64,000 nt of DNA, taken from Crocinitomicaceae bacterium. GTDB lineage: Bacteria > Bacteroidota > Bacteroidia > Flavobacteriales_D > Crocinitomicaceae. Shown piece by piece: positions 42,901-51,719 of this stretch. The stretch covers positions 1 to 64,000 of the forward strand of contig JAQXBM010000064.1 of the NCBI GenBank assembly GCA_029252405.1, in the 5' to 3' direction. Within the stretch, counting starts at the first letter, position 1, and every line of letters starts with the position of its first letter. Made by a program: the position numbers and the translations under genes. The notes below the pieces were generated by a model. That model had not been told where the DNA came from and made no database searches. It was given only the letters and a program-made list of their open reading frames with translations.

Positions 42901-44082
42901 GAAAGTACAACCATTGTCCACTACAAGGTTGGTGTCAGGAGGACACGTAATTGTAGTAACCATTGTGTCAATCGTTGTCATATTGAAAGTACACGTTGCA
43001 CTATTTCCTGACTCGTCTGTAGCGGTCATTATAATAGGTGTAACTACGTTAGATCCATTAATTACCGTTCCAGGAATAGGAGTTTGAGAGTGAGTAATGT
43101 TTGCAGGTGTTGAGCAATTGTCCGCACTCGCCACAAAAGAAGTGTAATCAGGAAGTAGGGCATCGCAACTGTTATCAACATAAACAGATGTGTCCGCTGG
43201 ACATGTGGGAATAGGCAAGGATGAATCGACAATAGTCAAGGTAAATGAACACTGAGATGAATTACCTGATTCATCCGTAGCAGTTAAAACAACCGTTACC
43301 GATCCTCCTGGAGGCGTTGGCAATACAGTAAATTCTGGAATGTTTTGAGTTACAACAATGTTGATTGAGTCGGTACAATTGTCTGAAAGCGTAAAGTTTG
43401 TTTTGGTGTAATCCTCCATTACCGCAGTACAGCTCCCTAGAACAGCCAAGTTCAATGGTCCGAGGCAGTTGATAGTTGGTGGAACAGTGTCCGTTCCTGT
43501 GATTAATACGTTGTCTATTGAAAGAGGATCTGGGAAGACATTCGCATCATCGTAGGTGAAACGAAACCCGATATCGAAGCTTGTCCCGTTCAACGAAACA
43601 GGAAGCGCTTGAGTCGTTGTTGTCCAAGTTGGGGAAACGGCTAAAGGAGACGCGATGACGTTCCACGTTGTTCCTCCGTCTGTTGAGTAAACAGTTTCGG
43701 CGAAATCCTGTCCTGCACTTCCCGTTATCGAATAATCAAAGGAAAGTTGCAATGAGATTGCACACGAGGCATCGACAGTTGTTGAACTGATAATGGAATG
43801 AACATTCCCAGCTGGAGCGCTCACATATCCGAATTCGTCAATCTCACCAGCGTCACAACCAGGTATCGTTCCACCCAATGGTGAGATATACATACTGTTT
43901 ATACCTGGATTGCTTGGACCGTTCCCCGCACAAGAATTAAATGTCCATTTGTTTTCTGTTGTGTTTCCGCTTACAGACCAACCAGTATTCCCAGATTCAA
44001 ACAAATCAGAATAGAGTGTTACCTGCGAGAATAATTGGGTCGATGTTAATAGTAAGAGAGAACTTAAGAGCAGCTTTATCAT
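39943..44082 (-). CDS. Large HYR-repeat surface protein with type IX (type B) sorting domain
   Basis: A 1379-residue secreted adhesin-like protein. A signal peptide (MIKLLLSSLLLLTSTQLFSQ) leads to a MAM/concanavalin-like domain (about 22-205). Ten HYR-type repeats of about 80 residues (about 206-1015) follow; each starts with a (P)xITCPxD-like segment and has a central DNCS and late TATDESGNSSTCTF-type end. Three PKD/SprB-like modules of about 85 residues with a GxW core (about 1020-1280) come next. The end is a gliding/type B T9SS C-terminal domain (about 1295-1379) with TPNLDGRNDLF, FNRWGSVVYE and PMGTYFYRVEL. It would be displayed or released through T9SS and may act in gliding or attachment. 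Cys pairs in the repeats suggest disulphides. Confidence 0.93.
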   Translation of the reverse strand: MIKLLLSSLLLLTSTQLFSQVTLYSDLFESGNTGWSVSGNTTENKWTFNSCAGNGPSNPGINSMYISPLGGTIPGCDAGEIDEFGYVSAPAGNVHSIISSTTVDASCAISLQLSFDYSITGSAGQDFAETVYSTDGGTTWNVIASPLAVSPTWTTTTQALPVSLNGTSFDIGFRFTYDDANVFPDPLSIDNVLITGTDTVPPTINCLGPLNLAVLGSCTAVMEDYTKTNFTLSDNCTDSINIVVTQNIPEFTVLPTPPGGSVTVVLTATDESGNSSQCSFTLTIVDSSLPIPTCPADTSVYVDNSCDALLPDYTSFVASADNCSTPANITHSQTPIPGTVINGSNVVTPIIMTATDESGNSATCTFNMTTIDTMVTTITCPPDTNLVVDNGCTFTLGDYTAGAVLVDNCEALGNLTITQSPAPGALISAHQVITLTVTGGEPAIPQSCTFNGWLIDTIAPAIICPTGTTHYVNNSCMATIMDFTAGAVVTENCSSPSAVTQSPVAGTMVGLNPTETITLTVSDTAGNISTCQLIVPIVDTISPNVACPFDQTEPANASCQATLGDYTALASPTDNCSTPGNITVTQSPAAGLVFSGTQVVTITVEDESSNTSTCTFNVTVDDQTPPTITCPGNQTVGTTTNCYYTVADFISSASGLDNCTPFGLITYTQSPAAGTILFTGTHLITITGTDAAGNSGSCTFDLTVTDQTDPVFDVCPTTQSVIVDATCSAPLGDYTALPIVSDNCTSTPSIVVTQSPLAGASISGPTNVTLTATDQAGNTSTCLFTVVTNDTTSPVVTCPVDQTATIDASCSYSMPDLSGLVTGTDNCSSLGNMTISQTPAAGSTETGVTPVLITLTDENGNSNTCVANVLPDDITPPTITCPTSANESAGTACDWALTNLGALATVTDNCSGYTLSQSPVIGTMIPVGTNQITLTVIDAGGNSASCDFDLFVSETAAPIIDCPNDTVTCDPVVFYSLPTYSDNCLAELIQTDGTGYTVGSTFPVGITDLFYEAVDTSGNATGCNFRVEVLEFPSDAIIALDTIELCGDASTILEADPATSGTGEWTLSSGAGDFNNEFANVTGVNNINYGTNMYTWTISTTGCGSLSDSVVVIRDEAPIPTSIAADSIYICSDSVVSLQADAASVGSGIWTVSSPEANVFVPTSNTSLASISSDGWYQFTWTVTNGSCPQTSDSVAVFYSNNAAVASVSDSVVCIEDGPVQLSATSLFPQQSGSWSFISGGGTIDDPNATQTEVSNLLNGVNRIVYSVSNNNCPAQNDTVIIIASVCNGFDPVFPTVITPNLDGRNDLFVIEYLELLHPDCFVTIFNRWGSVVYESVGYTDPWDGTYNNEPLPMGTYFYRVELNDANGTVYKGDISIIR

Positions 44083-44107
44083 AAGGAATTGCCGTTTTTT
44101 GGTAGTG

Positions 44108-44115
44108 CAAATATA
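44108..44115 (-). promoter_or_regulatory. Candidate -7 box of the adhesin-PorP operon
   Basis: Minus strand TATATTTG, an exact TAnnTTTG, 25 bases before the adhesin ATG at 44082. On the other strand TATTTTTG at 44214-44221, 37 bases before the ddl ATG, could serve ddl. The 176-base divergent gap holds no gene. Confidence 0.45.
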
Positions 44116-44258
44116 CTAAGGATGAGCTTTAAAACCTTGATTTTTACGGATCGATCTTCCCAATCCCAAATAGTTCACATCCGATATGCTAATAACTTTT
44201 TCCGATCATCAATTATTTTTGCTCCAATTGAGCGTAAATTCGTTTAAAATCGTGTCAA

Positions 44259-45230
44259 ATGAAAAACGTTGGGATTATTTGTGGTGGGTTTTCTTCAGAG
44301 TATGATATCTCTGTGAAAAGTGCTTGCACAATACGCGATAATTTCCCTGATGAATTCAACGCATATTTGGTGTATCTCAGTCGAGATGGATGGAAGGTTG
44401 AAGTAAACGACGAAACCTTCGTTTTAAATCCAGTTGATTTTAAGGCTGAAGTGAATGGTGATACATTAAAAATTGATGTCGCGATAGTTTATGTGCATGG
44501 CGATCCAGGTGAAAACGGAAAAGTGCAAGCTTACCTTGATATGCAGCAGATTCCTTTCATCAATTCTGGACCCCTCGCCTCAGAATTGTCTTTTGATAAA
44601 TGGTTTTGTAATCAATTTTTGAAAGGATTCGGAATTCATGTTGCGGATTCAATTTATTTACGATCCGCAAAAGATGAGGTGAATGATGAGCAGATTGTTG
44701 AACAACTCGGGCTTCCAGTCTTCGTCAAGCCTTGCGATTCAGGATCTAGTTATGGCATTGCTCGTGTCGATGAAAAAGAAGGATTGAAAGGTGCGATCAA
44801 ATCAGCATTCGCTGAAGGGGAAACGGTCATTTTGGAGTCGTTTCTGGATGGAACGGAAGTAACCTGCGGAGTTTACAAGACCAAAGATGGAATTCAGGCT
44901 TTACCCCTAACGGAGATAGTTACCGAAAATGCGTTTTTCGATTTTGAAGCAAAATACCAAGGACTTTCAGATGAGATTACGCCTGCGAGAATCAGCGAAG
45001 AATTGACACTTCAAGTGCAAGAAATTTCGAAGGAAATTTATCAATTGATGCAGTTGCGATCAATCGCTAGAATCGATTACATGATTGTAAAAGGAATCCC
45101 TTTCGTGATTGAAGTGAATACAACTCCAGGTTTTTCAGCTGAGAGCATTGTGCCGAAAATGATTAATGCTTCAGGGCAAACAATCAAGCAGTTTTGGACG
45201 GATATCGTGGAAGCTGAGCTTGAAGCTTAG
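44259..45230 (+). CDS. ddl: D-alanine-D-alanine ligase
   Basis: A 323-residue cytoplasmic ATP-grasp ligase that joins two D-Ala for peptidoglycan precursors. The N-terminal GGFSSEYDISVKSA (the GG.S.E.xVS motif), the PVFVKPCDSGSSYGIARV phosphate loop, FLDGTEVTCGVY and the metal-binding FVIEVNTTPGFS are all visible. It is not in the usual mur/fts cluster. Its TAG overlaps on the opposite strand the TAG of the DacB gene (shared CTAG at 45227-45230), so the two D-Ala enzymes, one building and one trimming, are tail to tail. Confidence 0.95.
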   Translation: MKNVGIICGGFSSEYDISVKSACTIRDNFPDEFNAYLVYLSRDGWKVEVNDETFVLNPVDFKAEVNGDTLKIDVAIVYVHGDPGENGKVQAYLDMQQIPFINSGPLASELSFDKWFCNQFLKGFGIHVADSIYLRSAKDEVNDEQIVEQLGLPVFVKPCDSGSSYGIARVDEKEGLKGAIKSAFAEGETVILESFLDGTEVTCGVYKTKDGIQALPLTEIVTENAFFDFEAKYQGLSDEITPARISEELTLQVQEISKEIYQLMQLRSIARIDYMIVKGIPFVIEVNTTPGFSAESIVPKMINASGQTIKQFWTDIVEAELEA

Positions 45231-46690
45231 AGTCGAGCAATAGTATTAAACACGACTTCCATTTTATCAATTAGCGCAGCGTTGGAGCATGTTTGATTGT
45301 TTACAATCAAGGCGAAAGCATATTTTTTTCCACTCGAAGCGTCAACGTATCCTGCATAGCTTCTAATTCGAGTCATTGATCCGCTCTTTGCTGCAATTTT
45401 TCCATGTCCAGCTTGGTTTTTACAGATATTTCTCATCGTTCCGTCAATTCCTGCAACTGGCAATGATTGTTTAAATCGAGCCCCATTTTTTCCACTGTGC
45501 ATGGCTTTCAATAGGTCGGTGAAATTTGATGCTGAAATAGCATTTGTTCGAGAAAGACCACTTCCATCGTTAACATGCATTCCGCTGGTTGTCCATTTCT
45601 TCGCCCAATAGTTTTCCAGAACGCGAAGTCCGCTTTCAGTGCTTCCGTTGCCATTCGTTTCGTATCCAACCAAATTTACCAAGTGTTCAGCAAATAGGTT
45701 GATGCTTCTTTCATTGGTCTTGTCAACGATACTGCCAATCTTGGCTCCCAAATGAGTGAACAACAGGGTGCGCTTGGAATATGACCAATTACCGCTGTTG
45801 ATTTCCATATTTCTAGCCGTTTTCAACTCGCCAGTAATTTCAATTCCCGCTTCTTTCAATACTTTTTCCAATTCATGCGCCATTTGATGCTCAGGATCAG
45901 GCAAACTTCCTTTAACAATAAAGGCTGAACTTCCTGCGGGTAGCGTTCCAGTGACAAATCGATCCAAGGAATAAGGTGCACCGTAGATGTAGGCATTATC
46001 TCCACCTCCAGATTTTGCTGTGACGTAATTGTGAACGACAAGGTCAGGAACAGATGGGGTTAGAGACACTAATTTTGATTGAGCCCCGATTTTCCCCGGT
46101 ACTCTGAACTTATATTCAATCAAGTTATCGAAAATAGTTAGTCCTGAAGGTCCAGCGCCATAGTAATTCCCCATATCAACCCAGTTCCATCCGCCTGGAG
46201 CACCTTTGTATCCAAACTCTGAAGCATCCGCAATGATTGCTCCGTCGATTTTCAGAATACCCTTTTTCTTCAAACTATCCGCCCAAGCGTGTAAGAAATC
46301 TCGGTTTTGTCCCTTTGAACAGTAGTATTTACTTCCTAAAGTCGGGTCGCCACCTCCGCGAATCCACAAATCTCCCGTTAAGGTTCCTGTTGAATCAATT
46401 TCACCATCTGTGTAGATGCGCGTTTTTGGTCGATAATCTTCCCCAAGAAGTTCGATCGCTGTTGCCGTTGAGAATAATTTTGCCGTTGATGCGGTTGGCA
46501 GAACTGTCTCTGGATTGTAGCTAGCAACGGTCGTTCCAGATGATAGATCAATTACTTCAAAGCTAATGCTGGCATTTTTTAAATGACTTGACGACGCAAA
46601 TTGGTCAATGGCCGTTTGCACTTTATTTTGCCCCTGTGCGAAGTTTATCGCAAGGAAACTGATCAAAAGAAATGAACTTACTATCTTCAT
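45227..46690 (-). CDS. dacB: D-alanyl-D-alanine carboxypeptidase/endopeptidase (PBP4, DacB)
   Basis: A 487-residue periplasmic serine peptidase of family S13. The ATG at 46690 is chosen for its signal peptide (MKIVSSFLLISFLAINFAQG); the longer frame starts in AT-rich upstream DNA. Catalytic motifs are STAKL (the SxxK, about residue 61), SGLSRTN (SxN) and KSGS (KTG-like). The large S13 insert between SxxK and SxN is present (about 75-330). The enzyme removes terminal D-Ala and cuts 4-3 cross-links. It is divergent from the polysaccharide operon with a 141-base gap, and its end overlaps ddl. Confidence 0.94.
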   Translation of the reverse strand: MKIVSSFLLISFLAINFAQGQNKVQTAIDQFASSSHLKNASISFEVIDLSSGTTVASYNPETVLPTASTAKLFSTATAIELLGEDYRPKTRIYTDGEIDSTGTLTGDLWIRGGGDPTLGSKYYCSKGQNRDFLHAWADSLKKKGILKIDGAIIADASEFGYKGAPGGWNWVDMGNYYGAGPSGLTIFDNLIEYKFRVPGKIGAQSKLVSLTPSVPDLVVHNYVTAKSGGGDNAYIYGAPYSLDRFVTGTLPAGSSAFIVKGSLPDPEHQMAHELEKVLKEAGIEITGELKTARNMEINSGNWSYSKRTLLFTHLGAKIGSIVDKTNERSINLFAEHLVNLVGYETNGNGSTESGLRVLENYWAKKWTTSGMHVNDGSGLSRTNAISASNFTDLLKAMHSGKNGARFKQSLPVAGIDGTMRNICKNQAGHGKIAAKSGSMTRIRSYAGYVDASSGKKYAFALIVNNQTCSNAALIDKMEVVFNTIARL

Positions 46691-46831
46691 GGCGCGTTTT
46701 GGGTAAATTTCATGAAGAATCTTCAATGAATGTGCCAAACCAACGAAAACTTTTGAACAACGTCTATTAAATAGAATAGAACTTGTCAAAGTAACAGGTG
46801 ATGCAGGATGGATAATGATAGAGAGATTTAG

Positions 46832-48004
46832 GTGGGAAAAATAAAGATACTTCGAATAATCAACCGATTCAATATTGGTGGACCTACGTACAACGCTACA
46901 TTTCTCACAGCTTTTCTTGGTGATGATTACGAGACGATGTTAGTGGGTGGCTTACCCGAAGAAGGGGAATCTGATTCTCTATTTATTCTGAAGAAGTACG
47001 GCGTTATTCCAGTTTTGATCGATGAAATGGTGCGAGAGCCAAATTTGAAAAGCGATCGAGCGGCGTATAAAAAACTCAAAGAAATTATTCGAGAATTCAA
47101 GCCTGATATTGTTCATACCCATGCTTCAAAAGCTGGTGCTTTAGGACGTAAGGCGGCGAGTTCATGCAAAGTGCCCGTTATCGTGCATACCTTTCACGGG
47201 CATGTTTTTCACTCGTACTTTGGTAATTTGAAAACGACTTTGTTTAAAGGAATCGAGCGAAATTTAGCTAGGAAGTCGACAGGAATTATCGCGATATCAG
47301 AGATACAGAAGAAAGAACTAACCGAAGTACACAAAATATGTCCTTCAGACAAAGTGAAAGTGGTTCCACTTGGCTTCGATTTGTTGCCGTTTCATGAAAA
47401 ACGTTCGACTCAACGCGATGCCGTTCGTGAAAAATATGGGTTGAAAAACGATGACATTGCCATTGGAATTATTGGCCGGATCGCTACAATTAAAGATCAT
47501 CCTTTTTTCCTTGATGTGATCGAGAAAGTGCTCAAAAGAACTACGAAATCGCTGAAGATTTTTATTGTCGGGGATGGACCTGACCGCGGAGAGATTGAAA
47601 GTCGTGTGAATGAGATCAATAACGCGCATCAGAAGGTGATCAAAATGACCTCTTGGATCAAGGATATTGGGACGTTTAATGCGGGGATGGACATTATTTG
47701 TTTGACATCTAAAAATGAAGGTACACCCGTTAGCTTGATCGAAGCGCAAGCAGCAAATATTCCTGTTGTAACGACTGATGTCGGAGGCGTAAGAGACATA
47801 ATTGACGTCGATAAATCTGGTTACGTAATTCCAAAAGGAAACCTCGAATTGTATTCGGAAAAGCTGCTGGAATTGTGCGAAGATGAAAAAAGACGTGAAA
47901 AAATGTCACAAAATGGCTGGAACTACGTACAAGAAAAATTCCATTACACGACTTTGGTCAAGAATATGGATCGGTACTACCGAGAGTTGTTAAAATTGAA
48001 ATAG
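46832..48004 (+). CDS. GT4-family glycosyltransferase
   Basis: A 390-residue GT-B glycosyltransferase with a GTG start. The N-terminal domain shows NRFNIGGPTYNA and IVHTHASKAGALGR; the C-terminal GT4 domain has GIIGRIATIKDHPF, VGDGPDRG and the nucleotide-sugar site SLIEAQAANIPVVTTDVGGV. It is the first of five genes that make and export a surface polysaccharide, ending 1 base before the Wza-like gene start. The sugar donor cannot be read from sequence. It would add a sugar to the lipid-linked repeat unit on the cytoplasmic face. Confidence 0.9.
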   Translation: MGKIKILRIINRFNIGGPTYNATFLTAFLGDDYETMLVGGLPEEGESDSLFILKKYGVIPVLIDEMVREPNLKSDRAAYKKLKEIIREFKPDIVHTHASKAGALGRKAASSCKVPVIVHTFHGHVFHSYFGNLKTTLFKGIERNLARKSTGIIAISEIQKKELTEVHKICPSDKVKVVPLGFDLLPFHEKRSTQRDAVREKYGLKNDDIAIGIIGRIATIKDHPFFLDVIEKVLKRTTKSLKIFIVGDGPDRGEIESRVNEINNAHQKVIKMTSWIKDIGTFNAGMDIICLTSKNEGTPVSLIEAQAANIPVVTTDVGGVRDIIDVDKSGYVIPKGNLELYSEKLLELCEDEKRREKMSQNGWNYVQEKFHYTTLVKNMDRYYRELLKLK

Positions 48005-48005
48005 A

Positions 48006-48773
48006 ATGAAGTTGTTATTTAGAATGTGCATTTTTTGTGTCGTAACTCTTGCGTTGGTGAGCAGTTGTGGTGTGAATAGCAATTTGATGTTCAAAGAAGC
48101 AAAAGGAGCAACACCTTCAGATTCAATCCCTCTCCAACCGACAGAAGATTACCGAATATCTCAATCAGATAAATTTACATTTAGCTTAACGACCAAGAAC
48201 GGAAAACGGATCATTGAGGATATGACTGGAATTTCAGAGGCTCGCACCGAACCTGTTGAGAAAGTTGAATACGTTGTACGTCAAAATGGGTTTGTGAAAC
48301 TGCCAATTTTAGGATTGGTGAAAGTGGATGGCTTAACGGTGACGGAATGCGAAGATACCTTGCAGGCAAAATATGGCAAGAAGTTCATCGATCCTTTTGT
48401 TCAGGTGACGATCACCAATCAGCGTGTCATTGTTTTTCCAGGAAATGGATCCGATGCAAAGGTGATCCCCCTGGAGAATACGAACACTACGCTCATGGAA
48501 GCCTTGGCAAAGGCAGGAGGAATTACTGATCGAGGTAAAGCTAGCGCCATCAAATTAATGCGAAAGGTAAACGGAGAACGCTTGGTTTATACACTCGACT
48601 TATCGACCATCGAAGGCCTTCAATATGTTGATATGATTGTGCAGGCGAATGATTATATCTACGTCGAGCCAACTCCAGAATTAGCAAAAGAAATCTCCGA
48701 AGATATTGTACCAATCGTATCGCTAGTGTCAAGCGCAGTATTCATTCTATCAGCAATTTTACTGTTAAAATAA
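48006..48773 (+). CDS. Polysaccharide export lipoprotein (Wza-like)
   Basis: A 255-residue lipoprotein (lipobox VSSC, Cys21) of the polysaccharide biosynthesis/export family. A Poly_export domain (about 40-145, YRISQSDKFTFSL, VRQNGFVKLPILGLVKVDGLTV) is followed by one SLBB domain (about 148-225, TLMEALAKAGGIT) and a C-terminal hydrophobic helix (about 235-254). Wza of E. coli forms an octameric outer-membrane channel with a C-terminal helix, and this shorter form is normal in Bacteroidetes. It abuts the Wzc-like gene with no gap, which supports a Wza-Wzc pair. Confidence 0.9.
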   Translation: MKLLFRMCIFCVVTLALVSSCGVNSNLMFKEAKGATPSDSIPLQPTEDYRISQSDKFTFSLTTKNGKRIIEDMTGISEARTEPVEKVEYVVRQNGFVKLPILGLVKVDGLTVTECEDTLQAKYGKKFIDPFVQVTITNQRVIVFPGNGSDAKVIPLENTNTTLMEALAKAGGITDRGKASAIKLMRKVNGERLVYTLDLSTIEGLQYVDMIVQANDYIYVEPTPELAKEISEDIVPIVSLVSSAVFILSAILLLK

Positions 48774-51164
48774 ATGAGCAACAAAGGAATCATAATTAAT
48801 AAGACTTACGATCCGCTCATTCTGAAGACGGTCTTAAAGCGATACTGGTGGTGGGCAGCGCTGCTCGTCCTTGCGTTCGCTTCTTTGGCGTTCATCTATT
48901 TACGTTACACGAAACCAACGTACGAATCATCGATGGTGCTGCAGCTGGGGAATAAAGACAGCGCAAAAGATGTAATCGACATAGAAAACATTAACTCGCG
49001 GGATGACGAACTATCGGGCGTTTTGGAGTTGTTGAAATCGGAATTACTGTTCGAAAGAGCACTGAATAAATTGAACTTAAATGTTAGCTTGTTCTCGAGA
49101 GGTGAAATCTTAACAGAGGAGAAGTATCATTCGAGCACCTTCAATATTCAGCCGTACCAATTAATTGATTCCTCGATAATAAATCAGGAAATCGCCGTAC
49201 GTTCAAAGGGGAATTCTCGCGTAGAGTTGTCTTATGTTAGAAATGGGAAAAAGGAGCGGGTTATTGGAAAACTAAATGAACGGATTAAGAATAAAGATTT
49301 TGATGTTGTCGTAAAGGCTGCAGATCCAAAAGAGTTCGCTACGGTGTCTGAAGAAAATGAATTATTCTTCATCTTTAATGGTCGTGAGCAATTATCGAAC
49401 AGAATGATTCAGGATCTTTCTGTTACAGGTTTAGATGCAAACGCCAAGACAATAAATATTTCGTTTCGAGGTCATAACCCAACTTTGTGTAGAGATGTTG
49501 TGAATGCAGTTTCTACCTCGTTTATTGAATACGACGAAGAGCAAAAACGACAAAGTTCCGAGAACATTATTTCCTTTATTGATGCTCAACTCGATTCACT
49601 TTCATTGGAAGTGCGAACGGCCAAAGACAGTTTGATCAGTTATCAGCGTAAATCGCAATTATCAAACCCTGAAAACGCAAGCATATCAATTACAGACAAC
49701 GTTAATAAATTGCAGGATCAACTCTTCGAGTTAGAGGAGGAATACAATGGATTATTAAATGTTAAGCGCAAACTGAATAAGTCTACGAATCGACTAGATG
49801 TATACAAACTTCTGCCTGAACTCCTCGGTAAATCATACGAAAAGTCGCTGGCAGGACATTTAACAGAACTGCACGATTTTCTCGAAAGACGCGAGGATTT
49901 GCTTTTTGAAGTTACGGAAACCAATTCTGAAGTTGTCATTGTCGATCAGAAAATTGCCTCGAAGCTGCGAATCATTCAACGCAGTATTAGTGCGATTGAA
50001 GAGCGTTTCAGCAGAAACATTAAGGCAATACGAAGCAAAATTGGTTCACTGGAAGGCGAGGCATTCAAATTGCCTGAAAAGAAAATGGAGTTCAATAGAT
50101 TGAAGAACATCCAGGACCTTAATGAGAAATATTTCACCTTGTTGACAGAGAAAAAGGTATTGTATGAAATTTCAGATGCAGGATACGCTTCTACGAATCG
50201 AGTGCTTTCGAAGGCGAAAATCAACTTAGTGCCTGTTGCGCCAAGTAGAAATTTTGTCTATTCGGCGTTCATCTTGTTTGGTTTGTTCATTGGTCTTGGT
50301 CTTATCCTGTTCCGATATTTGACGTTCAATGAGATCAACATGATCGAAGATTTGGAGCACGTCCTGCCTGAACAAGCATCAATCTTGGGAGGAGTTCCAT
50401 TGTTTGCTCAAGCGCTCGAATACTCACAATTGGTTGTTGCAGATGCACCGAAATCGATGATGGCAGAGTCCATGCGTAAGATTCGAACAAACCTGAATTA
50501 TATTCACCCAGACTATAAAACAATCGCCATATCATCTTCTATTTCAGGTGAAGGAAAAACCTTCGTGGCGCTGAATTTGGGAGGAATAATCGCGATGTCA
50601 GGGAAGAAAACAGTATTGCTCGATCTTGATTTACGTAAGCCGAAAGTACACCTCGGTCTAGACGTCGACAACCTTGTTGGAATGAGTAGTTTGATAGTAA
50701 ATCAAGCAACGTTGGATGAATGTATCCATCATTCGAAAGTGGAGAATTTGGATTTCATTACGGCTGGACCAATTCCACCGAATCCTTCGGAATTACTGTT
50801 GAGCAAAAAGTTTCAGGAGATTGTAAATGAATTGAAGGAACGCTACGATGTAGTGATTATTGATAATCCTCCGGTTGGACTCGTTTCAGATGGGATTAAA
50901 AACTTAACGGACGCAGATATTCCAATTTATGTATTCAAATCGCATTACTCAAAACGTATATTTGCGAATCGAATCAAAGAACTATTTAGCATGCAACAAT
51001 TGAAATCATTAAACGTGATTTTGAACGGTGTCAAATCCAAGCGCTCTGGAGGCTACGGTTATGGTTACGGCTACGGTTATGGCTACTACGAGAACAGTGG
51101 ATATACCGAAGAAGCAGAGGTGAAAAGGAAGAAATGGTACCAGCGTATCTTTAAACGTAAATGA
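48774..51164 (+). CDS. Wzc-like tyrosine kinase / polysaccharide co-polymerase
   Basis: A 796-residue inner-membrane protein. A Wzz domain starts after a first helix (about 24-44). A long periplasmic coiled-coil part (about 60-490) includes a GNVR-like segment, then the second helix (about 493-513). The cytoplasmic BY-kinase domain (about 560-770) has Walker A SGEGKT, Walker A' LLDLDLRKPK and Walker B VVIIDNPP. The C-terminal tail carries a Tyr cluster (SGGYGYGYGYGYGYY), the expected autophosphorylation site. It controls chain length and export with the Wza-like protein. No separate phosphatase gene (Wzb or YwqE type) is present in the window. Confidence 0.93.
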   Translation: MSNKGIIINKTYDPLILKTVLKRYWWWAALLVLAFASLAFIYLRYTKPTYESSMVLQLGNKDSAKDVIDIENINSRDDELSGVLELLKSELLFERALNKLNLNVSLFSRGEILTEEKYHSSTFNIQPYQLIDSSIINQEIAVRSKGNSRVELSYVRNGKKERVIGKLNERIKNKDFDVVVKAADPKEFATVSEENELFFIFNGREQLSNRMIQDLSVTGLDANAKTINISFRGHNPTLCRDVVNAVSTSFIEYDEEQKRQSSENIISFIDAQLDSLSLEVRTAKDSLISYQRKSQLSNPENASISITDNVNKLQDQLFELEEEYNGLLNVKRKLNKSTNRLDVYKLLPELLGKSYEKSLAGHLTELHDFLERREDLLFEVTETNSEVVIVDQKIASKLRIIQRSISAIEERFSRNIKAIRSKIGSLEGEAFKLPEKKMEFNRLKNIQDLNEKYFTLLTEKKVLYEISDAGYASTNRVLSKAKINLVPVAPSRNFVYSAFILFGLFIGLGLILFRYLTFNEINMIEDLEHVLPEQASILGGVPLFAQALEYSQLVVADAPKSMMAESMRKIRTNLNYIHPDYKTIAISSSISGEGKTFVALNLGGIIAMSGKKTVLLDLDLRKPKVHLGLDVDNLVGMSSLIVNQATLDECIHHSKVENLDFITAGPIPPNPSELLLSKKFQEIVNELKERYDVVIIDNPPVGLVSDGIKNLTDADIPIYVFKSHYSKRIFANRIKELFSMQQLKSLNVILNGVKSKRSGGYGYGYGYGYGYYENSGYTEEAEVKRKKWYQRIFKRK

Positions 51165-51176
51165 TATTACACGTAA

Positions 51177-51719
51177 ATGACAATTACAAAAACGGCAATT
51201 GAAGGATTACTAATTCTCGAACCCCGCGTATTCAAGGACGATCGCGGTTTGTTCTTCGAGAGTTTCAATGAGAAACTTTTTAACGAAGCTGCAGGTCCAA
51301 TCCACTTTATTCAAGACAATCAATCAGTTTCAAAAAAAGGTGTGCTTCGCGGATTGCATTTTCAAAATAATCCGCACGCTCAAGGAAAATTGGTACGAGT
51401 GGCACAGGGAGCTGTAATTGATGTTGCGGTAGATATTCGCAAAGAATCACCGACATACGGACAACATGTTGCAGTAGAACTGACGGCCGAAAACAACAAA
51501 CAATTTTGGATTCCAGAGGGTTTCGCGCATGGATTTGTTGCCTTAGAGGATAATACGATATTCTGCTACAAATGCACAGATTATTATGCTCCAGATTGTG
51601 AAGGTAGCCTGCTTTGGAACGACCCTGATTTAAATATAGATTGGGGGATCGAGAACCCATTGGTTTCAGAAAAAGACAAAGTAGCTACTAAATTCACTAT
51701 CTTTGCGTCTTCTTTTTAG
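51177..51719 (+). CDS. rfbC: dTDP-4-dehydrorhamnose 3,5-epimerase
   Basis: A 180-residue cupin enzyme of dTDP-L-rhamnose synthesis. Motifs DDRGLFFESF, GVLRGLHFQ (with the catalytic His), AVIDVAVDIRKESPTYG and WIPEGFAHGF are diagnostic. The neighbouring rfbA, rfbB and rfbD genes are not in the window, so either they lie elsewhere or the epimerase supplies another 6-deoxy sugar. It lies 12 bases after the wzc-like gene and ends directly before the WecA-like gene. Near its end a TATCTTTG string (51698-51705) could act as an internal promoter for the next gene. Confidence 0.95.
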   Translation: MTITKTAIEGLLILEPRVFKDDRGLFFESFNEKLFNEAAGPIHFIQDNQSVSKKGVLRGLHFQNNPHAQGKLVRVAQGAVIDVAVDIRKESPTYGQHVAVELTAENNKQFWIPEGFAHGFVALEDNTIFCYKCTDYYAPDCEGSLLWNDPDLNIDWGIENPLVSEKDKVATKFTIFASSF

